Shown: positions 1 through 9,248, numbered from the stretch's first letter. The stretch: DNA of 64,000 nucleotides from an uncultured Pseudomonadales bacterium (GCA_949372635.1 CASIAB010000004.1:124001-188000), one strand, 5' to 3'. Made by a program: numbers and translations. Notes: a model not told the origin generated them from the letters alone.

Positions 1-1710
1 AGCGCTGCCCATCAAGCCTATCATCAGAATCTTGAAAGTGACGACCCGCTAAAAACTGGCGGCATCACAGCTTTCTATGCACGAACTCTTACCTTTGCTG
101 TGCGTTCTCCAATAGTTGTTTTCTTTGCTAGTATCGCCACCCTAGTAGTAATCGTTTGGGCATACGGTCAGTACGGCAAAGGCGTGGTATTTTATACCAG
201 CCCCGAGCCCAGTCAGACTCAAGTTCAAATTTTTGCTAGAGGTAACTCCTCACCGGCAGAGTTGCGCGACGTGATGCTCGATGCTGAATCCCGCATACGC
301 GAAGTCGGGCACATTAAGGGTATTGTTACTCAATCCGGATCTGGAAATAGTTTAGGTGGGGGTCAGCAATCTGCCCCCGATCTTATCGGCACGATCTTTA
401 TCGAAATGACTAATAGGCGCTACAGAGATATCGACGGGTTCGAAGTTGAAAACCAATACCGAGACGCTGTCGCTAATCTACCCGGTGCTAGAGCGGAAGT
501 AGTCACGATAGAGGAAGGCCCGCCAGTTGGAAAAGCAATACAATTGGAGCTGTCCGGCGACGATCTTGAAGTACTATTTGCCGAATCCACACGTATTCGT
601 AATTACATGGAAAACACTATGGAAGGGCTGATCGATGTCGATGATACAGCTCCGGTTCCTGGTATTGAGTGGGAGATTGTTGTAGACCGTGCACGAGCTG
701 CGATGTCCGGAGCCAACATGACTGAAATAGGCACTGCTATTCAGCTAATGACCAACGGCGTATTCATGGGGGACTACCGCCCCAGCGATAGCGAAGAAGA
801 AGTGGATATTCGTGTGCGTTACCCAGCTGAGTATCGTGGCTTGGAGCAGATGGATACCATCCGTATAAACACAGCGAACGGTGATCTAGTGCCTATTAGT
901 AGCTTCGTTACTCGAGTTGCCAAGCCCGCAGTAAGCGCTATTCAACGCGTCGATGGGGAACGTGTCGTCTATGTTCGCGCTAACGCTGCTCCCGGCCTTG
1001 TTGCAGACAACAAGGTTTCAGAGCTAGAGATATACATGGAACAGAACCCTCCTGTGCGGGGCATAACCTATCAATTCCGCGGTGCAAACGAAGAGCAGGA
1101 CGCGGCGGCGGCTTTCTTGGGTCAGGCCTTCACTTTAGCCATGGCGCTGATGGCGATCCTGCTGGTGACTCAATTCAATAGTTACTACCAGTCTTTGTTG
1201 ATTCTCTCATCAGTCTTGCTCTCCACGGGAGGAGTATTGCTAGGCATTCTGATAACCGGCCAGACCTTCAGCGTGATATTAACCGGCATAGGCATTGTCG
1301 CCTTAGCAGGTATCATCGTGAACAACAATATCGTACTGATTGACACCTTCAATCACCTAAGGGCAGAGCATAAGGATTGGTCGCTGCAAAACGTAATTGT
1401 ACAGACCGGTGTGCAGCGCCTGCGTCCTGTATTCTTAACTACATTTACAACCGGTTTTGGTCTACTGCCACTTGCCATGGCCGTTTCGGTCGATTTAATT
1501 GGAGCCGAAATCGAATTTGGCGGTCCGATTGCATCTCAATGGGTTAGCCTCGCGTCCGCTATCGTGTACGGCCTATCTTTTGGCACAATTCTAACACTAG
1601 TAGTAACGCCAGCCATGCTAGCGCTGCCTGATCGCCTACGTGTGCTTTTAGGCAGAGCTCCTAAATTCGGAAAAGTGCCGAAGCTAGCCTCGGCTAGTAA
1701 CGGGCAATAG
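1..1710 (+). CDS. RND efflux permease, C-terminal half (5' truncated by window edge)
   Basis: The reading frame is open from base 1, so the gene begins outside the window; the GTG at 100 is internal. The 569 visible residues match the second half of an AcrB/MexB-type inner-membrane proton-driven exporter: a transmembrane segment near residues 36-55 (TM7), a large periplasmic loop (about 56-370), then five hydrophobic segments from about 376. The motif GIIVNNNIVLID near residue 437 corresponds to the conserved membrane motif of the second repeat. Such pumps work as trimers with a periplasmic adaptor and an outer-membrane channel; neither partner is visible here. The substrate cannot be read from the sequence. 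The C-terminus ends normally in a short basic tail. Confidence 0.93.
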   Translation, partial: SAAHQAYHQNLESDDPLKTGGITAFYARTLTFAVRSPIVVFFASIATLVVIVWAYGQYGKGVVFYTSPEPSQTQVQIFARGNSSPAELRDVMLDAESRIREVGHIKGIVTQSGSGNSLGGGQQSAPDLIGTIFIEMTNRRYRDIDGFEVENQYRDAVANLPGARAEVVTIEEGPPVGKAIQLELSGDDLEVLFAESTRIRNYMENTMEGLIDVDDTAPVPGIEWEIVVDRARAAMSGANMTEIGTAIQLMTNGVFMGDYRPSDSEEEVDIRVRYPAEYRGLEQMDTIRINTANGDLVPISSFVTRVAKPAVSAIQRVDGERVVYVRANAAPGLVADNKVSELEIYMEQNPPVRGITYQFRGANEEQDAAAAFLGQAFTLAMALMAILLVTQFNSYYQSLLILSSVLLSTGGVLLGILITGQTFSVILTGIGIVALAGIIVNNNIVLIDTFNHLRAEHKDWSLQNVIVQTGVQRLRPVFLTTFTTGFGLLPLAMAVSVDLIGAEIEFGGPIASQWVSLASAIVYGLSFGTILTLVVTPAMLALPDRLRVLLGRAPKFGKVPKLASASNGQ

Positions 1711-1808
1711 AGCTCTCAGGTCAGTTCTAATTGAGACAGCAAATCGCTGTACCCTATTTCGCGTTCGTGTAAAAATACAGACTGGTTTACTAAAGAGATA
1801 GTTTATTG

Positions 1809-2918
1809 ATGGGGCTTTTAGTCACATTTTTCGCTGCCAGTATCTTCTTTTCCTTTCTCTGCTCAATCTTGGAAGCGGTACTTCTTAGCATCACACCTGC
1901 TTATGTGGCAACACAGGACAGGGACGATACCGCCATATCCAAAAAACTTTCTCGATTCAAAGAAGATATCGATCGTCCACTTGCTGCAATCCTCACACTA
2001 AACACCATCGCTCACACAGTCGGTGCCATTGGGGTCGGTTCTCAGGCAGCCGTTATATTCGGCGCATCAAAAATTGAATTATTTGGCTTGTCCATCGTTA
2101 GCTGGGAAGGGTTTGTAGCTGGCGCAATGACCATGGCTATACTGATCTTCTCTGAAGTGATTCCCAAGACATTGGGTGCTAATAATTGGGAGGCACTCAC
2201 CCCGCTCTCGATTCGAATCATTAATCTACTAATGCTAGTGCTCGCACCTATGATCTGGCTAAGTCAGCTAATCACTAGAAATATGAAGAAAGACAAAGAC
2301 AAGCCAGTGTTGAGTAGAAGCGACTTCTTAGTCATGTCTGAGCTCGGTAAAGACATCGGGATTCTTAAGGAAAGTGAACAGAAAATTATAAAGAATCTTC
2401 TGCGCTTTAATCGCATACTTATAAAGGATGTTATGACACCACGAATCGTAGTGGTGGCCGAAGATGGCTCAATTACTATTAAGGATTTTCATGACAGAAA
2501 TTCCCAGTTGCCGTTCTCCCGCATACCAGTCTATCAATCCAGCAATGACAAGGTGACGGGGTATGTACTTAAGGATAAAATTCTACTTAGCCTGTTGGAA
2601 GGAAATGGCGGTGAGACATTGAATTCACTGCGTCGAGACATCATCATTTCACACAGCGCCACTCCAATTCCAGATCTATTAGATAAATTCATTGCCGAGC
2701 GAGAGCACATTGCGCTCGTAGTAGACGAGTATGGAGGGACAGAAGGTATTGTAACTATGGAAGATATTATCGAAACACTACTTGGTATCGAGATAGTCGA
2801 TGAAATGGACAGCGCAGAGGACATGCGTGCCCTAGCCCGAAAGAACTGGGAACTCCGCGCTAAAAAGATGGGCCTATTAGCCACGGATAGTTCAGTAAAG
2901 AATCGTGATATTTTCTAG
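1809..2918 (+). CDS. DUF21/CBS-domain membrane protein (CNNM/HlyC-CorC family)
   Basis: A 369-residue protein with an N-terminal DUF21 membrane domain (hydrophobic segments in about residues 1-155) followed by a CBS-domain pair (about 195-325). VMTPR near residue 207 and DEYGGTEGIVTMEDIIE near 305-321 are hallmark motifs of the family. Members are linked to Mg2+/Co2+ export and haemolysin-like annotation. The protein stops soon after the CBS pair, so the C-terminal CorC_HlyC domain of many relatives is absent. A TTG at 1806 lies directly before the ATG; I chose the ATG because AAAGAGA at about 1792-1798 is correctly spaced for it. It stands alone, 98 bases after the RND gene. Confidence 0.9.
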   Translation: MGLLVTFFAASIFFSFLCSILEAVLLSITPAYVATQDRDDTAISKKLSRFKEDIDRPLAAILTLNTIAHTVGAIGVGSQAAVIFGASKIELFGLSIVSWEGFVAGAMTMAILIFSEVIPKTLGANNWEALTPLSIRIINLLMLVLAPMIWLSQLITRNMKKDKDKPVLSRSDFLVMSELGKDIGILKESEQKIIKNLLRFNRILIKDVMTPRIVVVAEDGSITIKDFHDRNSQLPFSRIPVYQSSNDKVTGYVLKDKILLSLLEGNGGETLNSLRRDIIISHSATPIPDLLDKFIAEREHIALVVDEYGGTEGIVTMEDIIETLLGIEIVDEMDSAEDMRALARKNWELRAKKMGLLATDSSVKNRDIF

Positions 2919-3330
2919 AGCGAAAGTTATGAAATATTTAAACTCGGTTTTGATACCAAGCGCTCGTTCGGTTTTTTAGAATTTTAAGTGAAGCCTATAA
3001 AAAATAGCCTAATGAACGTTCAGCGATCGGCTTTAGCAAGAAGTATTGTGACAAATTGTAATCGTTTATTATCTCACTAATAGTCTGTGATAATATTTTA
3101 ACACTTTACGCAATAACGTTGTAAGGATATGACGCGAAATCGTAAAGAGCTAAAGCTGGGGACTTAGAGTTTTTCATTGTTCCCCCCCTTTCTTATAGCA
3201 TTGACCAGCTTTCAAGTTCCCACTTTAGCGACTTATAATCTGAAATTGCGCAGCAAGTTAGAACACCCTCTCTCAAAGGCTAGGCGGTAGTGGCTGCTCG
3301 CATTCTGGAATTGAGTGAAGTGCGCCTCGC
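2919..3330. other. Intergenic region between convergent genes, no gene found
   Basis: This 412-base stretch lies between the end of the CBS-domain gene (plus) and the end of the TPR-like gene (minus). It is AT-rich, with no convincing coding frame and no tRNA-like fold. A perfect TATAAT at 3234-3239 is the main signal (listed separately). A GGGGA/TCCCC pair around 3160-3187 could form only a weak hairpin. Confidence 0.6.
3211..3239 (+). promoter_or_regulatory. Possible sigma70 promoter facing the TPR-like gene antisense
   Basis: TATAAT at 3234-3239 matches the -10 consensus exactly; TTCAAG at 3211-3216 is a poor -35 with 17-base spacing. No gene follows on the plus strand, so transcription would run antisense into the 3' end of the minus-strand gene at 3331-4134. 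A single good hexamer in AT-rich DNA can be chance. Confidence 0.25.
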
Positions 3331-4134
3331 TTAATCTAGGGTAACCATTAATCTGCGCTTGCGCTCATCCTGGCGAAGGGAATTGCGTCGTAGTAGAGGG
3401 TTTCTCTGCTGCCGAATCAACATCTCATTATTCAAGTCAGAGGAAAGAAAGAGTTCTCTTTCAAAGATCTCTATATTTCGTGCCAGCATGGCAAACTTCG
3501 GATCGTCTAAGGACAGCGTGTTCTCCGCAATTTGCATGCGAAGCTTAAATAGCTTATTCACCTTACGTAAATGTTCGATGCGATTACCGCGTAGATTCAC
3601 ATTTAACGCAGTGATATGCCAGGCACTGACTTTCCTAAGCCCCGCCTCAAGACGACTATCTTCCGTGTCGTAGAGCCTAAGATAGAGATGCTCCTGATAG
3701 GCGTAGAAGTTATTCACTTCTTCCCAATTTTGCAGCGCAATCTCGGCGGAAATGATGTCGTCCACAATGGAAATCTGTGATTCGTGATACAAACCTTGAT
3801 TTATTCGAGCTAAGTGTAAAGCCTGTTTAAAAAGAACCAACGCCTGTCTATGTTCACCTGAAGACTGACTAAATCGACCTAAATCTTCCAACAACTCAAT
3901 CTGACGTAGATCGTAAGCACCGAAGTCAGACTCCAGAATTGTGGTCGCTCGTGAACCTGGGTCGATACCCGGCATCAAACCATTAGTAAGATTGAGAGAC
4001 GAGCCCTGCGCAAAGCTTTCAGAAGACAGGAGCGCAATACTGAACATAGCAAGAAGCGTCGTTAGTAGTTGAGATACTATTAACTGAGGGTCAACGGGGT
4101 AATTAGCTGATTTTAGCTCGTCTAATCTAGTCAT
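3331..4134 (-). CDS. Exported TPR-like protein of unknown function
   Basis: 267 residues. The N-terminus has a hydrophobic stretch at about residues 19-42 ending at SFAQG, consistent with a Sec signal peptide after an unusually long polar start. The mature part is helical; residues around 75-110 (LLEDLGRFSQSSGEHRQALV) look like a tetratricopeptide unit, with further helical hairpins to about 230 and a basic C-terminus. No catalytic motif is visible. AGGA precedes the ATG at short spacing. It lies 167 bases downstream of the BatA-like gene with a terminator-like inverted repeat between them, so it is probably transcribed separately. Function unknown; a scaffold or adaptor role is only a guess from the repeats. 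Confidence 0.75.
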   Translation of the reverse strand: MTRLDELKSANYPVDPQLIVSQLLTTLLAMFSIALLSSESFAQGSSLNLTNGLMPGIDPGSRATTILESDFGAYDLRQIELLEDLGRFSQSSGEHRQALVLFKQALHLARINQGLYHESQISIVDDIISAEIALQNWEEVNNFYAYQEHLYLRLYDTEDSRLEAGLRKVSAWHITALNVNLRGNRIEHLRKVNKLFKLRMQIAENTLSLDDPKFAMLARNIEIFERELFLSSDLNNEMLIRQQRNPLLRRNSLRQDERKRRLMVTLD

Positions 4135-4239
4135 ATTCCTGCGCCACTAGTGAACTAAATATGGCGCAAAAAAAACTATTAATCAATCAGGTTTAGAACT
4201 AATTTTATAGAATTATGAAAGTTATTTAGCAGAAAAATA

Positions 4240-4270
4240 TTTTAACCTATTAAATATCAATAGGTTAAAA
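4240..4270 (-). terminator. 12-bp perfect inverted repeat after the MoxR/Bat operon
   Basis: TTTTAACCTATT (4240-4251) and AATAGGTTAAAA (4259-4270) are exact reverse complements separated by 7 bases. Read on the minus strand the hairpin starts about 31 bases after the BatA-like stop codon and is followed by TATTTTTC, giving a U-rich tail. The stem is AT-rich, so it is weaker than a GC-rich terminator and could instead be an operator for the downstream gene. Confidence 0.5.
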
Positions 4271-4301
4271 ATTGGGCCACAAATATCGAAAGGCATTGTG
4301 A

Positions 4302-6326
4302 CTACCGGTAGGTACGATTGGCAACGAAGGCCTCAGTGAAAATAAGCAACATTGTTAGACACAATATCCACCACCACACTCTCTGTGGTCGCTCCAATTC
4401 TTCTATCAGCTGTGCAGTCCTAACTTCCCGCGATTGATTAGGTTCCGTATCTGGATTGATTATCTGATCATACAAGTTTGCGACCGGAGCACGATTAAAA
4501 TTTGATTCTTCAGGGATTCCATTAACAGCAAAGTTGACTGCACTCCCATCGACCCTCGCGCTAATCATCCCAGGCGTTGTCGCTGTAGTGACGAAATTGT
4601 CATTCTCGAATCGGATAATGTTGCCGGCCGCATCAACGGCTTCGATTATTTGCGCTGTGCCTGAGGGATCTAAGTCCAGACTGTCTCCAACCTGATACGC
4701 ACGCTGTTTGGGATTCTGTTGTACGAGGTGTCTGAGAGTTTCATGCACGAACGGGAGAAACAATCCTTGCAACGCTAAATTATTCCACTCTAAATCCAGC
4801 GATGAGGCAAATAAGATGACATTACCTTCCCCCACGCTTCGCTCCAAAAGTGCGGGCTCCGTATTATCGAACTGCATCAGCACGTCTGCCGCTTCGTTTG
4901 GCAACAATGACCAGTGATTCTGAAACCGAGCCGACCAATCACTACTGAGCGGGCTGAGAATAGGATGACGACGGTCGAAGTCGGCTATCACAAGATAATC
5001 ATCAAGTCCTAGTTGCCCTCTGCTTTGTATCATTGCCGGCGTAATTTCAGCAAACTGACGATTGAATACTTCCGGCGTCACCTTATCCGCGGGTGCCAAA
5101 AGCAGACTCCCACCTTCGCGCACATAGTTTTCGATAGCAGCTGCCTGGCCGGCACTCAAGTCACCTACATTTAATAAAACAGCAACATCATTCTGTCTGA
5201 GCGAAGCAGAGCTAAGCTCGGCCGGCTCGATAGTTTGTAATAAGAAGGGTGATTGAGCGGCACTGCTTACTGCAAGACCAAACCAGTGCCCTTCATCATC
5301 AAACCAATCGTCCGATGCTTCACCGTTAACCAACAAGACACGAATCTTAGGCCGCACATCGACAGTAAAAAAATAGGAGTTATCTGCTATGAAATTGTCG
5401 CCAGTCACGCGCACCTCGCCATTGTGCGTACCCTGCGCATCAAAACTGGCGGTGAAGGTGACAACCTGCTCGGAGCGATCCGCTAGATCTACTTGAACCG
5501 TCTCAATCATTTCACCATCGACATAGAGACTAACATCGCCCTGCTCTAAATAAAGAGTGCCTGTCGACCGTACTCTAGCGAGAATCTGTTGTTCAGCCGC
5601 GTCCTCCAACAACTGCTCTGGTGACCTCACGTCAGTAAGCGCAAGATTACTGCTCTCAATAGCCGCCACATCAATACCATTAAAGGCTGTGCCAGGGGCC
5701 AGCTTCCAACCGTCTCCCGAGTTATCCATACCTACATCCTGAAAATCGCTTATCAGGTAAATTGCACGGTTCTCATAGCGAGAAGTTTCAAGCAGCTGAT
5801 CAGCTAGGCGCAAATTGGGCATGTAGCGAGTTGTTCCATAGCCAGGTCCATCTAGACTATTGATAAGTGATCTAACACTATCAATATCGGTGCTTAACTC
5901 GCGAACCACGGCCGCGGCATTCGAGAAGCTTATCAATGCCACCTCGTCGCCCGATGTCATCCCGTCTAGGATTTCGAGGGCCTCCTGTTTAGCTAGCTCG
6001 AAATTGTCTTCGTAGCGCATGCTCATAGAAACGTCGAGCATGATAACCGCTGACATGGGATCGGCGTCTAATAACCGTGCCACGGTCGAATCGAAAAGCG
6101 GCCTAGCGAAGGCGAAAACTAATAGGGCGATAACAGCAGATCTTAGCAACAGCAGCAGCCACTGCTGTATATGTTGAAATAGTATGAGCTTCTTAGAAGT
6201 TTTCTTCAGAAATCGAATAGTGCTGAACATCACCTTAGGTGGCTTTTCCTTGCGAATCAGATGGATCGCTACTGGAATTAGCGCCGCTAGCAAGCCAAGC
6301 AAGAATAAGGGGCTTAAAAATACCAT
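4302..6326 (-). CDS. BatA-like membrane protein with VWA domain
   Basis: 674 residues. It starts with the BatA/aerotolerance N-terminal domain (FLSPLFLLGLLAALIPVAIH) containing TM1, and TM2 at about 57-77. A VWA domain follows, with the metal-site motif LDVSMSM near residue 98 and YLISDFQD near 190. Next come an Ig-like stretch and a region around 325-430 (RVLLVNG, AVLLNVGD, GGSLLLAP) resembling a class I amidotransferase fold without an obvious catalytic Cys. A last TM segment lies at about 652-668. Its ATG directly follows the DUF58 stop (TAGATG), so translation is coupled. In this family the VWA domain is thought to be a periplasmic partner of MoxR-dependent assembly. It is the last gene of the operon. 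Confidence 0.9.
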   Translation of the reverse strand: MVFLSPLFLLGLLAALIPVAIHLIRKEKPPKVMFSTIRFLKKTSKKLILFQHIQQWLLLLLRSAVIALLVFAFARPLFDSTVARLLDADPMSAVIMLDVSMSMRYEDNFELAKQEALEILDGMTSGDEVALISFSNAAAVVRELSTDIDSVRSLINSLDGPGYGTTRYMPNLRLADQLLETSRYENRAIYLISDFQDVGMDNSGDGWKLAPGTAFNGIDVAAIESSNLALTDVRSPEQLLEDAAEQQILARVRSTGTLYLEQGDVSLYVDGEMIETVQVDLADRSEQVVTFTASFDAQGTHNGEVRVTGDNFIADNSYFFTVDVRPKIRVLLVNGEASDDWFDDEGHWFGLAVSSAAQSPFLLQTIEPAELSSASLRQNDVAVLLNVGDLSAGQAAAIENYVREGGSLLLAPADKVTPEVFNRQFAEITPAMIQSRGQLGLDDYLVIADFDRRHPILSPLSSDWSARFQNHWSLLPNEAADVLMQFDNTEPALLERSVGEGNVILFASSLDLEWNNLALQGLFLPFVHETLRHLVQQNPKQRAYQVGDSLDLDPSGTAQIIEAVDAAGNIIRFENDNFVTTATTPGMISARVDGSAVNFAVNGIPEESNFNRAPVANLYDQIINPDTEPNQSREVRTAQLIEELERPQRVWWWILCLTMLLIFTEAFVANRTYR

Positions 6327-7220
6327 CTAGAAACTCTTCGCTCTTTTGCTCATATAGGATGACAGGGCCGCGTCTAGAGGTTCTGAAGTGTTTAGAAGGC
6401 AGTAATCTACGCCACTGCTCTGGCACCGTTTCTTACAGAACGACAGGAACTCATTCAGCTTCTCGAGATAGGCCTTTCGAATCGCCGCCGGTGTAGTAAT
6501 AAACGTCTCATTACTTTCCATATCAACGAACTCCGAAGCCTCGTTGAAAGTAAAGTTCAGCTCAGCATCATCCATTACATGAAATACGATCACGTCGTTC
6601 CCCATGCCGCGCAGAGTCTGCAGCGTCTTTATGATACCTTCTTCGTCGTCGAGCATGTCAGTTATCAACACCACCATACTCTTCTTGTTGAGCGAGGCGG
6701 CAAGGTCAGTCAACGGTTTAACAGCATCCGTTTTCTTTCCCGGTTTAATCTGCGCAAGAGTCCGTAATATGCGCATGAGATGTGGCTGTCGACACTTGGC
6801 AGGCAAGTACTCATTAACCTTTTCATCGAAGGTGATCAAGCCTACTGCATCGCGCTGTCTATTTATGAAATAGGCCAACGCCGAAGCTAGAGTGATACCA
6901 TAGTCCATCTTACTCGTGCCACCGGATGAGTATGACATCGAAGCGCTGGTATCCAACACGACCATACAACGAACATTGGTCTCATCCTCATACTGCTTGA
7001 TATAAAATTTTTCGCTTCTGGCGTATAACTTCCAATCTATGTGCCGCATATCATCGCCACGTTGGTAGTGACGATAATCATTGAACTCAACACTAAAGCC
7101 TCTGTGTGGACTTTTGTGCAACCCGGAAAGAAATCCTTCCACAACCACACGCGCACGCAACTCGAGGTTGTCGAGACCCGCGAGGACGGTAGGGTCGAGA
7201 AAATTTAACGATTCTGACAT
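6327..7220 (-). CDS. DUF58 domain protein, MoxR-associated
   Basis: 297 residues, a normal length for the soluble DUF58 form. The signature RGDDMRHIDWKLYARS lies near residues 52-67 and is followed by a VWA-like fold with the metal-site motif LDTSASM near 89 and VVLITDMLDDEEG near 180. DUF58 proteins accompany MoxR ATPases almost invariably and are regarded as their VWA-type partners or substrates. The gene sits 54 bases after the MoxR gene and its stop abuts the BatA-like start. An AAGAG about 8 bases before the ATG is a fair ribosome-binding site. Confidence 0.93.
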   Translation of the reverse strand: MSESLNFLDPTVLAGLDNLELRARVVVEGFLSGLHKSPHRGFSVEFNDYRHYQRGDDMRHIDWKLYARSEKFYIKQYEDETNVRCMVVLDTSASMSYSSGGTSKMDYGITLASALAYFINRQRDAVGLITFDEKVNEYLPAKCRQPHLMRILRTLAQIKPGKKTDAVKPLTDLAASLNKKSMVVLITDMLDDEEGIIKTLQTLRGMGNDVIVFHVMDDAELNFTFNEASEFVDMESNETFITTPAAIRKAYLEKLNEFLSFCKKRCQSSGVDYCLLNTSEPLDAALSSYMSKRAKSF

Positions 7221-7274
7221 TAAAACTCTTACTCTGTTATGTGCAAATCGGCGTTATTGGTATTAGGCATCAAA

Positions 7275-8240
7275 CTATAGGTTCGAAGTCGGCTCGGGCA
7301 CTTCTTCAAGCAAACGCTGAATAACGTGATCGGTAGTAATGCGCTCCGCTTCAGCATGGAAGTTCAGCAAGACCCTATGTCGCAATATCGAAGGCGCGAG
7401 TGCGCGCACATCCCCATAGGATACGTTGTAACGGCCCATTAAAAGAGCACGCACCTTTCCCGCTAGGATCAAATTCTGAGAGGCTCGAATACCCGCTCCC
7501 CAGCTCACCCAGTCTTTAATAAACTGCGGACTACTTTCAGTCTGCGGTCGTGATGCATGCACTAGCCTAACCGCATACTGAATCACGGCCTCAGCAGCAG
7601 GCACCTGTCGCGCGATACGTTGAAATTCCAGAATATCCTCTCCACTGAGGGGGTGCGATAAAGTTGTGTTATTGGTCTGCGTGGTGGTGCGCACCACTTC
7701 AACCTCTTCATCTTCTGTTAGATAGCCAAGCTCAATCTTGAACATGAAACGGTCAAGCTGCGCTTCTGGCAACGGATAAGTACCTTCGAGCTCGATCGGA
7801 TTTTGCGTAGCCAGAACGAAGAAAGGCGCCGTCATCGGGTAAGTCACACCCGCTGCAGTTACTTGTCTCTCTTCCATCGCTTCTAACAGGGATGACTGCG
7901 TCTTCGGCGGTGTTCTATTGATCTCATCCGCAAGTAGGATATTGGTAAAAATCGGCCCTTTGACAAACTTAAGAACTCGATTCCCATCTTTTTCCTCAAC
8001 GATCTCAGAACCAACTACGTCTGCCGGCATCAAATCGGGTGTAAACTGAATCCGGCTAAAATCGACTTGTAGAATATCGGCGACGGTCTTGATCAGCAAC
8101 GTCTTCGCCAAACCAGGAACACCGGTAATTAGACAGTGACCGCCTGAGAACAGAGCAATCAATAGCTCATCGATAATATCATCCTGACCGATGATAACTT
8201 TCTTGATCTCAGTGACGATCTGATCGCGACCATCCTGCAT
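7275..8240 (-). CDS. MoxR-family AAA+ ATPase
   Basis: 321 residues from the ATG at 8240. Residues 20-45 carry VIIGQDD and the Walker A motif GVPGLAKT; Walker B is LLADEINR near 100; sensor 1 is LATQNP near 146; the C-terminal lid ends in PEPTSNL. MoxR ATPases act as chaperones that mature or insert partner complexes with VWA proteins, and two such partners follow. The start is doubtful. The ATG at 8240 has no good ribosome-binding site, whereas an ATG at 8325 preceded by AGGGA opens 21 codons (MTDIEEVATDAV...) that stop at 8260; dropping one G near 8264 would join it in frame as ...ESLDDLTLVKKMQDG, a plausible MoxR N-terminus. Confidence 0.93.
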   Translation of the reverse strand: MQDGRDQIVTEIKKVIIGQDDIIDELLIALFSGGHCLITGVPGLAKTLLIKTVADILQVDFSRIQFTPDLMPADVVGSEIVEEKDGNRVLKFVKGPIFTNILLADEINRTPPKTQSSLLEAMEERQVTAAGVTYPMTAPFFVLATQNPIELEGTYPLPEAQLDRFMFKIELGYLTEDEEVEVVRTTTQTNNTTLSHPLSGEDILEFQRIARQVPAAEAVIQYAVRLVHASRPQTESSPQFIKDWVSWGAGIRASQNLILAGKVRALLMGRYNVSYGDVRALAPSILRHRVLLNFHAEAERITTDHVIQRLLEEVPEPTSNL

Positions 8241-8259
8241 CTTCTTAACGAGCGTAAGA

Positions 8260-8325
8260 TCATCCGAGGCTTTCGATAACCTCGTCCTCGACCGCGTCTG
8301 TAGCTACTTCTTCAATGTCTGTCAT
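8260..8325 (-). other. 21-codon open frame with strong RBS before moxR; leader or frameshifted MoxR N-terminus
   Basis: ATG at 8325 is preceded by AGGGATTAGAC, a better ribosome-binding site than that of the annotated MoxR start. The frame encodes an acidic peptide starting MTDIEEVATDAVEDEVIESLG and ends in TGA at 8260. One base of frame slippage just before the stop (CTC-G-GAT) would continue directly into the MoxR frame through DDLTLVKKM. It may be a sequencing or assembly indel, a true frameshift, or a short coupled leader. Confidence 0.5.
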
Positions 8326-8396
8326 GTCTAATCCCTATCTTCCGGTTTTCTCAATTTTTCTGTTTGCTGCACTGATGTCGTGAACTCGTCTCAAAA

Positions 8397-9248
8397 CTAA
8401 TGACTGAACGCATACATCAAAAAATTAATCCCAATTTTATAGGCATCATTCGTCGCCTTAGTAGGGTAGCCCTTATAAAAAGTATGCTCCCAACCATCAC
8501 CCAAATCCGTATTGTAATTTGCCACCATCATGACACGCCCATCGTCGTCCAGGATCGCATATACCTCGGGCGGGTAACTGGGATCATCAAGTTTCATGAA
8601 CCCTCCGAAGTCCCATGTCACCATCCGGCCGGGAACCTGAGCAACCTCATCGATGTCGAAAAACACATGGAATATTTCATGAGTATTGTTCAACTTTATT
8701 ATTTCACGTTCGGGAAATATTTTGCCCATCTCCGCAAACATGTCATCGAGATGCGGCTGTCCCCAGAAGTCATCCACCATCACGAAGCCGCCACGAAACA
8801 TGAACTCCCGAAGCGCTTCAATCTCCGCGGGAGAGAAGTTCGGCCCACTAGAGGATGAGCCAATTGGTACTCGTTTCCAGTTCATATAGAGAAATATATT
8901 TTCGAATAGACTAGGGTCGGTTAGCTCAATAAACTCATGGTTGCGCGGGTTGGTATCGATATTGGTGTAACGCTGCACGCCACGTAGAAAATTCTCATCC
9001 GAGTCTGGATAATCCGTATCCCACCAGCCGCCACCACGCCTGCCAAAACCTCTACTTCCACCGGCATGGTTCGTGTACTGCCCTCTTATCCACTGAAAAT
9101 CGGTAATTTCATTTCCATAGATTTCAGGGTCACCCTCATTGTCGAACTGAAAAACCTGCGCAACCACCGTCGTACTAACAAACAGCAAGAATGCGGAAAC
9201 GAGCAATAAGAGATTTTTAAGAATCGTCAATTTAATCCGAGTCTCCAT
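8397..9248 (-). CDS. DUF4159 domain protein, exported
   Basis: 283 residues. A signal peptide (about residues 5-30, ending in VVAQV) precedes a DUF4159 domain. Recognisable elements are the Gly/Arg-rich RGFGRRGGGWWDTDYPDSDE near 65-85, LYMNWKRVP near 120, FMFRGGFVMVDDFWG near 148 and NTHEIFHVFFDI near 188. The fold resembles an inactive amidotransferase-like domain, and DUF4159 proteins recur in MoxR/Bat operons. A TTG precedes the ATG; I used the ATG at 9248. The start overlaps the 3' end of the TPR-protease gene by 17 bases, so translation is probably coupled. Molecular function unknown. Confidence 0.85.
   Translation of the reverse strand: METRIKLTILKNLLLLVSAFLLFVSTTVVAQVFQFDNEGDPEIYGNEITDFQWIRGQYTNHAGGSRGFGRRGGGWWDTDYPDSDENFLRGVQRYTNIDTNPRNHEFIELTDPSLFENIFLYMNWKRVPIGSSSSGPNFSPAEIEALREFMFRGGFVMVDDFWGQPHLDDMFAEMGKIFPEREIIKLNNTHEIFHVFFDIDEVAQVPGRMVTWDFGGFMKLDDPSYPPEVYAILDDDGRVMMVANYNTDLGDGWEHTFYKGYPTKATNDAYKIGINFLMYAFSH

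Noticed and set aside
8400..8858. 152-codon plus-strand frame over the DUF4159 gene
   Set aside because: It mirrors the real minus-strand gene and has no recognisable protein.
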